The position numbers were made by a program, and so were the translations under genes. A DNA stretch of 64,000 bases. Source: Bubalus kerabau (Eukaryota > Chordata > Mammalia > Artiodactyla > Bovidae). The DNA lies in NCBI RefSeq assembly GCF_029407905.1, contig NC_073641.1, positions 14,925,001 through 14,989,000 on the forward strand, written 5' to 3'. Under the pieces are notes generated by a model. That model saw only the letters and a list, made by a program, of their open reading frames with translations, did no database searches and had not been told where the DNA came from. This document shows positions 44,784-55,784 of the stretch, one piece after another (position 1 is the first letter of the stretch; each line of letters begins with the position of its first letter).

Positions 44784-45249
44784 AGGAATTTATACAGCCA
44801 TGAACATGTTATTCTTTCTGGTAATAGGGAAGAAATCATTTTTAACTTTAAAAGTATGCTTGCTACATGATTCTCAGCATTTTAAAATTTTCAACCATTA
44901 TGATGCCTAAATCAAGTTAACTACCAATCCTTCATCTTAAGACTAAACTTTAATAAGAATCTCAAAACTTGTTGTTAGTTATCCCTTTCAGAGGTAAAGA
45001 AACTGAGGGATGAAATAATACTGTGAATTGCTGCAAAACTGAGAAACTACCACCGATGTTTTAAATAGTTTCCTTTTCAAATTATGTTTCAAATGTTACT
45101 GCAGAGGCCTTTAGTTTTTCCAAGCTGGGTAAATGAGTTGGTAGCCAGAGGAAAACCATATGTGCTGATAGCGAAAACATAAAATTCTTACATGTTTTGT
45201 ACTCATTGAAATGATAACAGCAAAGAGATGTTAATGAAAAGGTAATATA
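44784..45249. other. Unique sequence, no feature recognised
   Basis: No repeat or exon recognised. Confidence 0.5.
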
Positions 45250-45310
45250 GGGGACGTCCCTGGGGGTGCAGGTTCAATTCCTGATTCCATAGGGAACTAG
45301 GATTCCCCAT
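45250..45310 (+). mobile_element. CHR-2-type SINE fragment
   Basis: The text ggacgtccctgggggtgcag, caattcctgattccataggg and aactaggattcccc matches part of a CHR-2 head with an internal deletion. Confidence 0.6.
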
Positions 45311-45454
45311 AAAATTACTATCACCAGAGGCAGATGGCAAGGTAAGAGGGTACGGTGTGGTCATGGAGGATGCGTCAGCTGAGGACGACAGCAGCCAGGC
45401 TCGTAATTTCTTCAGGCATTGTGGGCACTGGCAGCGCTTAATTCAACTCTAAAT

Positions 45455-45630
45455 CGATGGTGATGGTACCACTAACACTTACTGAGAGATTACAATGTAC
45501 CAGGGGCTGGTCTAAGCACTTTACATGTATCGGCTCTCAATCCTCAGCACACCTCTATGGGGTAGAAACTATTAACCTTCCCACTTTTCTGAAGAGGAGA
45601 CTGAGGAACAGAAAGCCTACACAATGAGTG
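45455..45630 (-). repeat. MIR SINE
   Basis: Antisense MIR order: 'cacttactgagagattacaa', 'aagcactttacatgtatcgg', 'tcaatcctcagcacacctct' and 'gaagaggagactgaggaaca'. Confidence 0.8.
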
Positions 45631-45772
45631 TGGACGCCATTTGAAACGCTTCATTCCTTTTATTATCAGCACTCTAAATCTAGAAATGCAAAGGAGATTG
45701 CTGTAACCCGTTTTGTTTCTGAACACACATAATGGTAAATAATGATAATAATGACAAAAGACTATTGATGCC

Positions 45773-45950
45773 AACAGACCTAGGTTCAAGTTCTGGCTTT
45801 GATTTTCCTCTCAGAGCCTCCGTTTTCTCATCTGTCAAGAGAACTAATACTACTCATTGTGTCGAGTGGCTGAGGATAAGATTTCACGTATAAACTTTGG
45901 CCCAGAATGTGCTGCAAGTGGGTACAGAATAAATGGGAGCTAATAATGTT
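45773..45950 (+). repeat. MIR SINE
   Basis: Sense MIR order: 'agacctaggttcaagttctg', 'cctccgttttctcatctgtc' and 'gggtacagaataaatgggag'. It lies about 140 bp from an oppositely oriented MIR. Confidence 0.7.
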
Positions 45951-46689
45951 CTTTAGGCAAGAAAATGAAGCAAGTGAAGGGACTGGATAATGTTTTAAGC
46001 TACTTTACTACTTTTAAAAGCAAATGAATACATGAATCCAGGAATAAATATGCTTTTATGGTGACTATATAATTTATTACTTAAACTAGGAGACTTTGGA
46101 GAGGACAGGGGTTCTATCAGCAATTATTCTGAAATAACAGGCATAAGCAGACTCTGTCCTGGGAGAACCAGGATGAGGAGTCATACGCTGGTGGACTGGG
46201 TTCTGAACCCGCAGCTGGAGGACCTTTCCTGGTTCTGCACCTGGCCCGCCAGCCCCTGCTTCAGGACTGGTCACAAGGACGAGGAGGGAGGAGCACCAGA
46301 GAGGAAAGTCTTTAGCCTGTGCATGAGCCAGTGAAGCAGACTGTGGGTTTACACTGCCTTCTGTTTAGATGAACTCTGTTCTTAAGGATTGTCTATTTAT
46401 TAACTATTGGGAGAACCAATCCTAGAACTCATTCTCCAGTACCCCTTTCTCATCATATGATCACCCACCCCTCTGTGGTCTTTGAAAGGAAAGACTATAC
46501 ATACAAGCTTGTAGGTAGAAATGTAAAAACAAAACCTCACATATGTGCCCTCCTTCAAGAGCTTCTGCTACCAACAGCTGTGATTTCACTGCATCTGCAA
46601 TGTTCTTGCTGAACGTACATAGCTCTCGAAATGACACAGTACTCAGCTTGCGAATAGCACTTCTCATCCACAGAATAGCACAGCTTGCA
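45951..46689. other. Unique sequence, no feature recognised
   Basis: A 68-codon minus-strand frame at 46461-46667 reads FRELCTFSKNIADAVKSQLL, which looks protein-like, but its splice context is weak (donor GAG/gttttg, poor acceptor). It is left uncalled. Confidence 0.4.
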
Positions 46690-46850
46690 AGGATTCTTTA
46701 GTCTAATCCCTTCATTTCAGGCCCTGAGATCTTAAGTGACTTAACTTAGTCAAAGCCACACACCTAGCTAACTGTAGAAGAAGAACCCGAGCCCAGGCTG
46801 GGGCTCAGAGCACGGTGTTCTTCCTGTCGCTTTACAGCTGCTTCCCTGAA
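46690..46850 (-). repeat. MIR SINE
   Basis: Antisense MIR text: 'cttaagtgacttaacttagt', 'caaagccacacacctagcta', then 'gaacccgagcccaggctg'. Confidence 0.65.
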
Positions 46851-47639
46851 AAATAGCCCTAACAGCTCAAAGAGCAATATAGGAATTCCAAAAATAACAC
46901 ATGATTTCAGATGTGTCAAGTTTATCAGTAGGAACTGAATATTCTCCCATTGTAGTATGTAGCATTCTTATAATTAGACATATTTTTCAGTTCTTATTGG
47001 GAGAAAATTAAAATTAGATTTATGTTTAAATTCTCTGCATTGGCCAGGTAATCAGGAGGCTAAATACCACATGTTCAGCAAAGACCAGATAATACACATA
47101 GCCTTTAAGTTGGGATGTTTATTTCCCAACATGGACATAGATGGGAATATTTTTTAAAAAATCAGATATCCCAAGCCAGGGTAAGGAAGCCAGGAAAGGA
47201 AAACTGATAGTCACTAATCTGGTTATTTGAGGGTGCCAGTCCAGGTATATAAATGAAAAGTAAACTAAGTTGGTTACTTGTATGGTTTCTATTGTTTAAA
47301 GTTTACATTTGCCAAACTTTGTATCCAGTATGGTGGTATAAGATGATACAGAAGGTTGGGGTGAAAGAGAACTAGAAGAATGCTATTTTCTGGAACACTG
47401 GAGAATATCAAAGGATACAGTTTTATAAAGGAAAAAAAGTACTCTGCTTCAAATACATATTCTTTTCTAAATAAGGGATCAGAGAAGAATCTCTCTAGAT
47501 GGCTTAATTGGGAATGAGGAAAAAAGAAAACCAACAAATGGATTTATTTGCAAGATTCTGGATTCCTAGATATTCTTGGGCCTAGCCCTTCTGAACTTTT
47601 TCTCTTCTGACAAAAGAAATTCTAAATTCTCCAACTCAT
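46851..47639. other. Unique AT-rich sequence
   Basis: No gene recognised. An 82-codon minus-strand frame at 47289-47537 has no similarity that I recognise. Confidence 0.45.
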
Positions 47640-47963
47640 CTTAAATTGGATTTAAAATACTCAATGAGTCAGGGAAATCCAGCAATAAAAAGAAATAAAA
47701 GACATTCAGATTGGAAAGGAAGAAGTATATCTATTTCTCTTGGCAGATAACATGATCTTATCTATGGACAATTCTGAAGAATCCACTAAAAACATGATTA
47801 TAAACAAGTTCAACAAGGTTGTAGTGTTAAATATTGATATTCAAAAATCAATTGTATTTATATAAATTAGCAGTGAACTATCCAGAAATGAAATTAAGAT
47901 CACAACTATAGCTATAATAGCACCAAAATGAATTAATATACTTAGAAATAAACTTAAAAAAAG

Positions 47964-48173
47964 GGCTTCCCTGGTCCTCAGATGGTAAAGAATCTGCCTG
48001 CAATGCAGGAGACCCAATTTCGATTCCTGGGTCAGGAAGATCCTTGGAGAAGAGACTGGCTACCCACTCTAGTATTCTTGCCTGGAGAATTCCAAGGACA
48101 GAGGAGCCTGGAGGGCTACAGTTCATGGAGTCGCAAAGAGTCGGATACGATTGAGCAACCAACACATACACAC
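47964..48173 (+). mobile_element. Bov-tA SINE
   Basis: Full-length copy with a small head deletion (ctggtcctcag). Target-site duplication of 14 bp with one mismatch: aaacttaaaaaaag at 47950-47963 and aaacttaacaaaag at 48174-48187. Inserted in old L1. Confidence 0.94.
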
Positions 48174-48529
48174 AAACTTAACAAAAGAAAATGTATAAAA
48201 CAATGCTGAAAAAGTTAAAGAAGACCTCAATAAACAAAAAGGTATTGTATTTATGAATCTAAAGACTTAATGTTATTAAGGAAGTCAATACCATCTAAAC
48301 TGATCTACAGATTCAATGCAATCCTTGTCAAAAATCTCAACAGACTTTTTTGCAGAAATTGACATGCTATGATAAAATGAATGGGAAATGCAAGGAACCC
48401 AGAAGAACCAAATCAATCTGAAAAAAGGACAAAGTTGGAAGACTCATGCTTCCCACTTTCAAAACTTACTACAGCTGCAGTAACTAAGACAGTGTGGTAC
48501 TGGCCTAAGGACAGATATATAGATCAATG

Positions 48530-48800
48530 CTGCTGCTGCTAAGTCACTTCAATCATGTCCAACTCTGTGTGACCCCAGAGACGGCAGCCCACCAGGCTCC
48601 TCTGTCCCTGGGATTCTCCAGGCAAGAACACTGGAGTGGGTTGCCATTTCCTTCTCCGATGCGTGAAAGTGAAAAGTGAAAGTGAAGTCGCTCAGTCGTG
48701 TCCGACTCCTAGCGACCCCATGGACTGCAGCCTACCAGGCTCCTCCGTCCATGGGATTTTCCAGGGAAGAGTACTGGACTGGGGTGCCATTGCCTTCTCC
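48530..48800 (-). mobile_element. BOV-A2 SINE, full dimer
   Basis: Antisense dimer beginning ctgctgctgctaagtcact, with the gtgaaagtgaaaagtgaaag linker. Perfect 13-bp target-site duplication, atatagatcaatg, at 48517-48529 and 48801-48813. Inserted in old L1 ORF2. Confidence 0.97.
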
Positions 48801-50260
48801 ATATAGATCAATGGAATAGATGTAAATGTTCATTTATGGCCAATTAAGTTTTTATAATGTGCCAGACAACTCAGTGAGGGAAAAGAGCCTTTTCAACAAA
48901 TGGTGCTGGGACAGCAGGACATTCACCAGGAAGAATGAAGACAGATCCCTATTTTACACCATCTTCAAAAAAGCAACAGAAAATCAGAGACTAAATGTAA
49001 GAGCTAAAACTATCCAATAATGAGAAGAAAATATAGAGGCAAATCTTTGTGATCTTGGATTAGGCAATGGTTTCTTAGATTTACATCAAATACACAAACA
49101 ACAAAAGAAAACGTAGGTAAGTGAGACAATCAAAATTTAAAACTTCTGTGCTTTCTTCAAGAAAGCAAAAGACATTCCACAGAATCCAAGAAAATATTGG
49201 CAACTTATACATCTAATAGTGGACTTGTATCCAGGAAATACAAATAGCTCTTATAACTCAATGATAAAAAGACAACCCAATTTAAAAACAGGCAAAGGAT
49301 TTGAACAGACACATTTTCAAAGAAGAGGTACACATGGCCAGCCAATAAGCATATGAAAAGATGTCAGCCATTAGAAAAACATTAGCCATTAGAAAAACAC
49401 AAATCCAAACCACAATTAAGAGAGGGGAGTAGTGAGTTATTGTTGAACAGGGAGTTTGGGATGATGAAAAACTTCTGGAAGTGGATGGTGATGATGATTG
49501 CCCAATATGCGAATGTCCTTAATGTCACTGAATTAAAGTGGTTAAAATGGTAAATGTCATGTTATTTATATTTTATATGATAAAGTTAGAAACTACAAGG
49601 AAGTGCTATTTTATGCCCACTGGATAGCTATAATCAAAATGAGAAATGATAGCAAGTGTTGGGAAGGACGTGGAAGAATCAGAACCCTCATATACTGTTG
49701 GTAGAAGTGTTAAACAATGCAGCCACTTTGGAAAACAGGCTAGTAATTTCTCAAACAGCCAAACATAGAGTTACCATATAATCCAAAAGTTTATACCCAG
49801 GAGAATTTACAACCCATTTCCACACAAAAACCTGTATGTGAATGTTTAATGAACCATTATTCATAATAGCCAAAAAGTAGAAACAATTCAAATGTAAATC
49901 AACTGATGAACTGATAAACAAAATGTTGTAAATTCATGTAATGGAATATTACTCAGCCATGAAAAGTAATGCGTACTACAGAGTGGAAAAACTTTGAAAA
50001 TACTGTGCTAAGTAAAAGAAGCCAGACACAGAGGGTCACACACTGTATGATTCTGTTTGTATGGAATGTCCGGATCAGGCAAATCCCTAGAGACCAAAAG
50101 TGGACAAGCATTTCCCAGGGGCTAGGGGAGGGAGGAATAGGAAACAAAAGTTAACAGGTACACAATCTCTCATCAGGTATGAAAATGTTCTGAAATTGGA
50201 TATTGGTGATGGTACATGCACAAACTGCATTTCAATAAAGCTGCTATTTTTTTTTTAAAT

Positions 50261-50373
50261 GATCAAATGTACTGCTGTGTAGGCACAGCACTTCAAAGAG
50301 TTTAACACCCTATAATTATAACCCTGCTAAGTGCATTGAAAGCAAATATTTTAGGGTTGGCAAAACCACATAC
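50261..50373. other. Flank of the candidate exon
   Basis: Non-repetitive sequence downstream, on the minus strand, of the candidate exon. It contains the donor gtatgtgg at the exon edge. Confidence 0.4.
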
Positions 50374-50470
50374 CTGACATATACTTTTCTCTGCCTGAGG
50401 CCATTGTTCATCATTTCCAGTGATTCACATCCCTTTGCTCTGATCTCTTGCTCTACACAAGAAGGATCAG
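50374..50470 (-). CDS. Candidate internal exon of an unknown host gene
   Basis: On the minus strand a pyrimidine-rich tract (ttttcattctttcag) ends at an AG at 50471-50472, the exon runs 97 bp, and the donor CAG/gtatgt follows at 50373. The open frame carries through the exon and would encode about 32 residues (DPSCVEQEIRAKGCESLEMM, then a basic end), with two cysteines. It begins in phase 1 and ends in phase 2. I do not recognise the protein. It lies in non-repetitive DNA, unlike most open frames here. No second exon is evident, so the window would be largely intronic. A chance combination of splice sites is the main alternative. Confidence 0.4.
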
Positions 50471-51059
50471 CTGAAAGAATGAAAACATACAAGTGTCTGT
50501 AGGTTCCCTTGTAAAATACTGAGAAAACAGTGATGATCATGCGTGTGACTCACTGCTTCACTCATCTTTGGTTTGGCGAGGACAGAGAGCTACATTCTTG
50601 GGGAAATGAAGCCAAGCAAGACATAGTTACAGGTGAGTCCACTTTGACCAGAGAGAAGCAGTTCACTCGCATACTTTGAACAGAGCATGCGTGCTCAGCA
50701 TCCCCAGAACCAACTACAGAGAACTCAGTGAAATGGATCCTTCCAAAAGAAATGTCAACAGTTCTAGAGAGACTTCAAGTGGAAGTAACATGGCGCTCGA
50801 AAAAGCCTCCACCACACACCAAGATGTAACTGTGGTCTGCTGTGTGTCCAAAAGACTCAAACCTTAGCTTATTACACTAAGCAACACTTTGTGCAACATG
50901 AAGTAAAAAGAATAGACGAAGACTCTCTGCCACTTTGGTAGAAATTGTGATATCCTTAACATTAAATACAATTTGGGGCATATTTTCTTAATGATATCGT
51001 AAAATAAATAGAATCCAAAAGTGATTTTAGGTTATTGGAGAGAGGTAATATAATGTACT
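50471..51059. other. Unique sequence, no feature recognised
   Basis: Non-repetitive. Contains the polypyrimidine tract of the candidate exon (minus strand) and a short frame at 50676-50867 without similarity. Confidence 0.45.
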
Positions 51060-51290
51060 AGTCGAGTTCAAGAGGTTTTTTTGTTTGTTTTTTTTTTTAA
51101 CTCTAGCACCTCTTTTTCCTAGTTATAAGTTTGGGAAAATTACTTAAACCCTTTAAGCATCGATTTCCTTATTTATAATATGAGGATAAAATAGCATTGA
51201 CATCACTGAGTTGCTGAGAAAATTAAAGAAGGTGGAGTGTAGCTAAAATGCTTCGCATGCAGCCTGACATACAGTAAGAGCTCTATAGAT
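51060..51290 (+). repeat. MIR SINE
   Basis: MIR order is clear: 'ttgggaaaattacttaaacc', 'aagcatcgatttccttattt', 'gctgagaaaattaaagaagg' and 'catacagtaagagctctata'. A T-run at 51077-51099 lies in its left part. Confidence 0.75.
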
Positions 51291-51300
51291 GGAGTTCTCT

Positions 51301-51385
51301 CCAAAAACCCCATCTATAGACCCATGTTTTTAGAGTCACCCCTTCATCCTACCATAACCCCTGATAGCCTGACTGACATTTTCTG
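51301..51385. repeat. Diverged direct repeat, copy 1
   Basis: Shares about 80% identity by eye with 52247-52325, including the core tcaccccttcatcc and accataacc.ctga. Origin may be antisense L1 3' UTR. The two copies are about 0.95 kb apart. Confidence 0.5.
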
Positions 51386-51639
51386 CTTAACTGAGAAACC
51401 AGCTCTTCTGGGTGACAGTTCTCCTTTGGTGGAATAGGGCATCTGGAGGTCTGGGAAGTGCCTCCTCCCAATACTTCCTATACCAGGAAGTCCAGTCTTC
51501 CTCCCATGTGGGCCTCCATCTCCTAGGGGGTACCTTGTGCTTTCTGGGAACTTCCTTTCATTCTTCCCATAATCACCTTCTCCTTCCAGTCTCACCATTT
51601 CTCTCAGCCTCATTGTTCCTCTGTCAGATTTGAAATCCT

Positions 51640-51960
51640 GAAATTATCTTTGACTCTCTCCACTCCCTGTATCCAAAAAAATGTTTTATATGTTGTCAAC
51701 TCTTCCCTTCAATCTGTCTTGGCTCTCTGACTTTCACTGTATGTATTGCTATTGCCATCTCTGTATGAATAATTTACACCCATTCTTATCCCTGATTGAT
51801 CTCCTAACCTGCCTGTCTTTGTAAGGAACACACTCTGTTATGTATTGAATCAAAGCTAAATATCAATTCTAACTTAAGGCCCAATATTTAGCCAGTTCAC
51901 TTTTATCTGCCACCATTTCCCAATAAGAATTATTTGCACTATTTTATTTTAAAAATTATA
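51640..51960 (+). mobile_element. CR1/L3-type LINE fragment
   Basis: The sense text 'cctgaaattatctttgactc', 'caactcttcccttcaatctg' and 'cctaacctgcctgtctttg' follows the L3 reverse-transcriptase C-terminal region. No frame remains. Confidence 0.45.
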
Positions 51961-52059
51961 TTAATATCATGCAAGTAAAAGGCTTAATCCTTTATTTTCA
52001 TCAAATTAATTTTTTATAGTCTGTCACAAATACCAAACAATTTGTCTGGCCCTAATTTT

Positions 52060-52330
52060 CTTTTACAGAAATTTTATTTTTTAAAATACAGTAAAATTTA
52101 CTTTTTTCTTTTGATGTGTGGTTGTACACTCCATGTCAATACATGTGTAGATTCATGCAACCACCACCATAATCAAAATATAGAATAATCAAAAATAAAA
52201 TATAGATGAAAAAGACAGATGAAAATATAGAACAATTCCACTTTCCCCAAAAGCTCCATCTACAGCGCTCTGGCTTTAGTCACCCCTTCATCCCACCATA
52301 ACCACTGACAGAGCTTTTCTGCTGATATAA
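52060..52330 (-). mobile_element. Old L1 3' UTR, antisense
   Basis: It reads 'cagtaaaatttacttttttc', 'gattcatgcaaccaccacca' and 'agtcaccccttcatcccacc', matching antisense L1 3' UTR. Includes copy 2 of the direct repeat (52247-52325). Confidence 0.5.
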
Positions 52331-52479
52331 CTACCTTGAGCGTCCCCTACTTCTCTGCTCTTTCAAAAAAAACTACAAAACTCATCTGTCAAGATATCAT
52401 GCAAACTCCATGTCTCTGTGAATCTCTGATTTTGCCCTATCTGGTCTATCCAGATATTCACCCATTTATTCCTTCATTC

Positions 52480-52760
52480 TTGTAGTTAAGAAGCATTATG
52501 AAGCAGCGGTTACACAACAGACACAATATGAGGTGCAGGGAATACAAAGATGGATCAGACCAGCCTCCTGGCCTGAGGACGCCCACAGAGGAGGTAACAG
52601 TGAGTTCTGACCGCTGTGCAATGGGCAGCGGGAAAGGCGCCTGCAGGAAGCACAGTGACGGTCTAGCAAAGGGGACGTCAGTTCTGTCCGAGGGGACGCC
52701 CTTTACATTGTGTTGTCAGCGGAAACGAACATCCAGTGAGGAGGGAGCCTCGTGTGCTGT
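52480..52760. other. CpG-enriched segment, possible L2 remnant
   Basis: About ten CpG dinucleotides occur within roughly 180 bp (52580-52750) in otherwise CpG-poor DNA. An open frame at 52498-52788 has no recognised similarity. The left part resembles an L2-associated repeat ('gaatacaaagatggatcag'). Confidence 0.4.
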
Positions 52761-52814
52761 GGGGACAGATTCAGTTTATGGGGCCTGAAGCAAATGCCAT
52801 CAGGGGCTTTTGAC

Positions 52815-52975
52815 CTAGATGGGGTAGGAGATGGGAGGGGGTTTCAAGAGGGGGGGGACATATGTATACCTATGGCTGATTCATGTTGATATATGGCAGA
52901 GGCCAACACAATATTAAAAAGCAATTATCCTCCAGTTAAAAAAAATCATAATTAAAAAAAAGATTAAAAAAAGAA
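52815..52975 (+). mobile_element. Young L1 (L1-BT type) 3' terminus
   Basis: Short 5'-truncated insertion: 'atacctatggctgattcatg', 'aacacaatattaaaaagcaa' and 'ttatcctccagttaaaaaaa'. About 160 bp. Confidence 0.85.
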
Positions 52976-52985
52976 TGCAATTTTA

Positions 52986-53105
52986 GGACTTCCACAGCGC
53001 TCCAGTGGTTAAGACTCCCTGCTTCTACTGAAGGGGATGCAGTTTCAATCCCTGGTTGGAGAACTACGATATCATGTACTGAGTGGCACAGCCCCCCAAA
53101 AAACT
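52986..53105 (+). mobile_element. CHR-2-type SINE
   Basis: Head ggacttccacagcgctccag, then agtggttaagactccctgc and gtttcaatccctggttggag, ending 'ggcacagccccccaaaaaa'. Short tRNA-derived SINE. Confidence 0.85.
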
Positions 53106-54186
53106 ACAGTGCCATGATAAAAGTACAATGTCAGGTGAAATGACAGATTTTCCAAAGTTTATAAACCCAAGGTTCACAAATTCCACAAGAACAACACATT
53201 TTGTTATTTTTATTAATTACCTGCTCAAAATATTTCCATGATATTTTCCCCCTATACTTTGGCCTCCTCCTGGGATTGATTTTTTATTATCTTTTTCAAC
53301 AGAGAAACTGGGAAGACAATTCAATCTTGCCTGTGGCAAGGCATGGAGAAATCGGGTTCTTGTTACTGATGGTTTTAAAAATTTCTCCTGGCTTTATTAC
53401 TTCGTTATCAGCCATGCCTCATTGGTAACTTCCTCTGTAGTAACTTTCTGGGGGCAGAGGAAAGCCTCCAAGGTTCCCCATCTCTTGATGGTGCCGCTGG
53501 GATGGAGGTGGATGTGTGAGACGGTTGTGGAGCCTGAGGCATGGTGGCCCCCAAGCAGGAGCAGAGAGGCTTCCAGTTCATATGTCTTTGACCCTTGGAG
53601 GTCAAAGACCGGCAGATGCTCTGTGAGGTGGCCAGGGGCAGGCTATCATTGAAATCTGGGCAGGTGGGGAGGAATACGAGCAGCCCACTGGGCCCGCCCA
53701 TCACCCCAGGACTACCCTCCAGGGTGTGGCTGTGCTCCTTGGCTCAGGAACCCTCCCCCCTACAACCCCACTCCCAGCTGAGAACATGCCAAGCCTTGGA
53801 AGGAACAGGTACAAATGATGGGCCCTGAGCAAAAGGTTCATGAGCATTATCGCTCATCTGCATCTGCACAAAACAAGGATCTTTAAAACAGGTGGGCATA
53901 TTCAGGGCCACTGACCGTTGTCTAGTATCACTCGGAGATTGCTAGGAAGTCTGAACTTGAGTCATGAGCCAAAGGAAAGTCAGAGACGGTTTCAAGGCAT
54001 CTAAAGGAAGTGGTCAGCATTGTCCTATAGGAAAGGCAATCAGGTGAAATTGTAGGATGGATGGGGGGTAAAAGTATTGAGAAAGTGATTACAAGAGTCC
54101 AGGAGAGGAATAACAGGGACTGAAATGAAAGCAGGAGGAGTAGCATTGGATATGTAATGGGGTTAGTGATATTAGGAACATCACTT
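53106..54186. other. Unique sequence, moderately GC-rich
   Basis: Frames overlap on both strands at 53408-53828 but show no similarity. A perfect 10-bp inverted repeat (gtctttgacc, 6-bp spacer, ggtcaaagac) lies at 53584-53609. The stretch 53926-54180 is repeat-like but unassigned. Confidence 0.45.
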
Positions 54187-54560
54187 GAAACTAACATTTA
54201 CTAATCACAGTGCCAAGTGCTTGTAAGTATCTTAACTTACTTAATCCTCAGAGAACCTCAGAAAAAAGATGAGGAAACTGAGACTTTCAGAGATTAAGTA
54301 ATTTGTAAAAGGTCAGTAGGTGATGTGGTATGCCCATGTGTGTTAGTCAGTCATGTCTGACTCTTTGCAACCCCATGGACTGTAGCTCACCAGGCTCCTC
54401 TGTCCATGGAATTCTCTAGCCAAGAATACTGGAGTGGGTTGCTATGCCCTTCTCCAGGGGATCTTCCCAATCCAAGAATCGTACCCGTGTCTCCTGCATT
54501 GAGGTGAATTCTTTACCATCTGAGCCACCAGGGAAGCCCAGGTAATGTGGATCAGGACCC
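54187..54560 (-). repeat. MIR SINE split by a Bov-tA
   Basis: Antisense MIR: 'actaacatttactaatcaca', 'aacttacttaatcctcagag', 'atgaggaaactgagactttc' and 'aatttgtaaaaggtcagtag', with a few bases continuing after the SINE. Confidence 0.75.
54329..54539 (-). mobile_element. Bov-tA SINE
   Basis: Antisense full-length copy ending gccaccagggaagccc. Target-site duplication of 11 bp with one mismatch: aggtgatgtgg at 54318-54328 and aggtaatgtgg at 54540-54550. Inserted in MIR. Confidence 0.96.
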
Positions 54561-55393
54561 AATGCATCTGTTTCCAGAGACATGGGAAAGGATGACAGAT
54601 TACATTTGGGGGTAGAGGGAGACAGAAAAGTTGTAAAAGGAAGAATTTAAGGTGAATTAGATGTTATAAACTGAATTAGGAAATACTTTTACCTGCTCTT
54701 GTTTCATATAGCAAATAATTAATATTATTGCCTAGATGTTTCACAGGTGAGTATACTATTTCTACAACCAAACCACAAACTACCTGAATATAGCATTACT
54801 TATGCTATGTGTCATATACCCAGTCAACAATGATTAGGCCCCCCCCTTGGAGCCAGAGCCTGGGCTAGTCACCTGGAATACAAAGACTGAAGAAGACAAA
54901 ATGCCTTCCCTGAATTTCTAAGAGTTATAGACCAGCACAAGAGATAGACAAAATATTTTGATGTGATATTACAGGACAACCCTAGAGTTATGAACACTGT
55001 GATCTAAGAGGGCAAGGGTGTGAGCTCACTTAGACCCACCTGAGCAGGTCGCAAAAGCATTCAACTGCAGTAATATTTAAACTTGGGATCAGCATATCTG
55101 GAGGAGTTCATTAGATTAATATATTAATAATATACTAACAAATATCCTGTAGGTGGGCCCTCCAGCCTGATGCAACTACACGTGTAGAGGCTAGAGATGT
55201 GAAGTGTATTTGGTAAGAGACAAGAGTAACTTAAATGGAATAAAGTCACCCTAGAGGTGACTGGCTGGTAGTACGACTGATAGTAAGTAATTCTGAATGT
55301 TACCATCAGCAGCCAGTCTTGATTTACTTGACTGTCTGGAATAACTGATGCATGGGATGATTTAACCAGGGTGTTGGAAGCAGGAGAAGCAAG
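54561..55393. other. Mostly unique sequence
   Basis: A weak L2-like patch may lie at about 54840-55000 ('ctggaatacaaagactgaag', 'tctaagagttatagaccagc'). Otherwise no feature. A C-run lies at 54839-54846. Confidence 0.4.
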
Positions 55394-55784
55394 TTGTGGC
55401 TGCCTACTGTAGACTGCCATCTCTTACATCCACACCCTTTTCAATGTGACTTCACTCCTCTCCCATCAAGAGGTGGGTCTATATCTTCATTCCTTGAATT
55501 TGGGCATGGCCAGGTAACTCGTTTTGACAGATGGGTCATCAACAACCATGACATAAGCAGAAGCTTGAAAAGTGCTTACACATCGACCAGCTCTTGCTGT
55601 TCCCTGGGAATTCTTTCACCATCATGTGAACAAGGCCAGGCTAGCCTCCTGGAGGGTGAGAGGCCTAATGGACAGAGGCTCTATTCCAGCTATTCCTACA
55701 TCGCGTATACACACGAGTGACACCAATCTAAACAATCGCACCTCAGCTTGGTTGGCCTGAAGAAGTGCCCATAAGCAGGACTAG
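55394..55784 (+). mobile_element. MLT1-type LTR (probable)
   Basis: It reads 'tcccatcaagaggtgggtct', 'ttgaatttgggcatggccag', 'gttttgacagatgggtcatc' and 'tcaccatcatgtgaacaagg', the order seen in MaLR LTRs. Solitary and non-coding. Confidence 0.5.

Larger units (their letters stand above)
47640..50260 (+). mobile_element. Old L1 (L1M type) ORF2 and 3' region, split by two SINEs
   Basis: Reads in order through ORF2: 'gaagtcaataccatctaaac', 'gcagtaactaagacagtgtg', 'gagccttttcaacaaatggt', 'aatattactcagccatgaa', then a 3' UTR and T-rich tail. A second L1 3' end ('gatggtgatgatgattgccc', 'gtggttaaaatggtaaatg') lies at about 49422-49590, apparently as an insertion. A roughly 22-bp tandem duplication (agccattagaaaaaca twice) is at about 49362-49401. 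Heavily mutated. Confidence 0.75.

Noticed and set aside
46461..46667. Protein-like minus-strand frame (contains KNIADAVKSQLL)
   Set aside because: The possible donor is gttttg and the acceptor has no pyrimidine tract. No similarity recognised. Worth a database look but not supportable as an exon.
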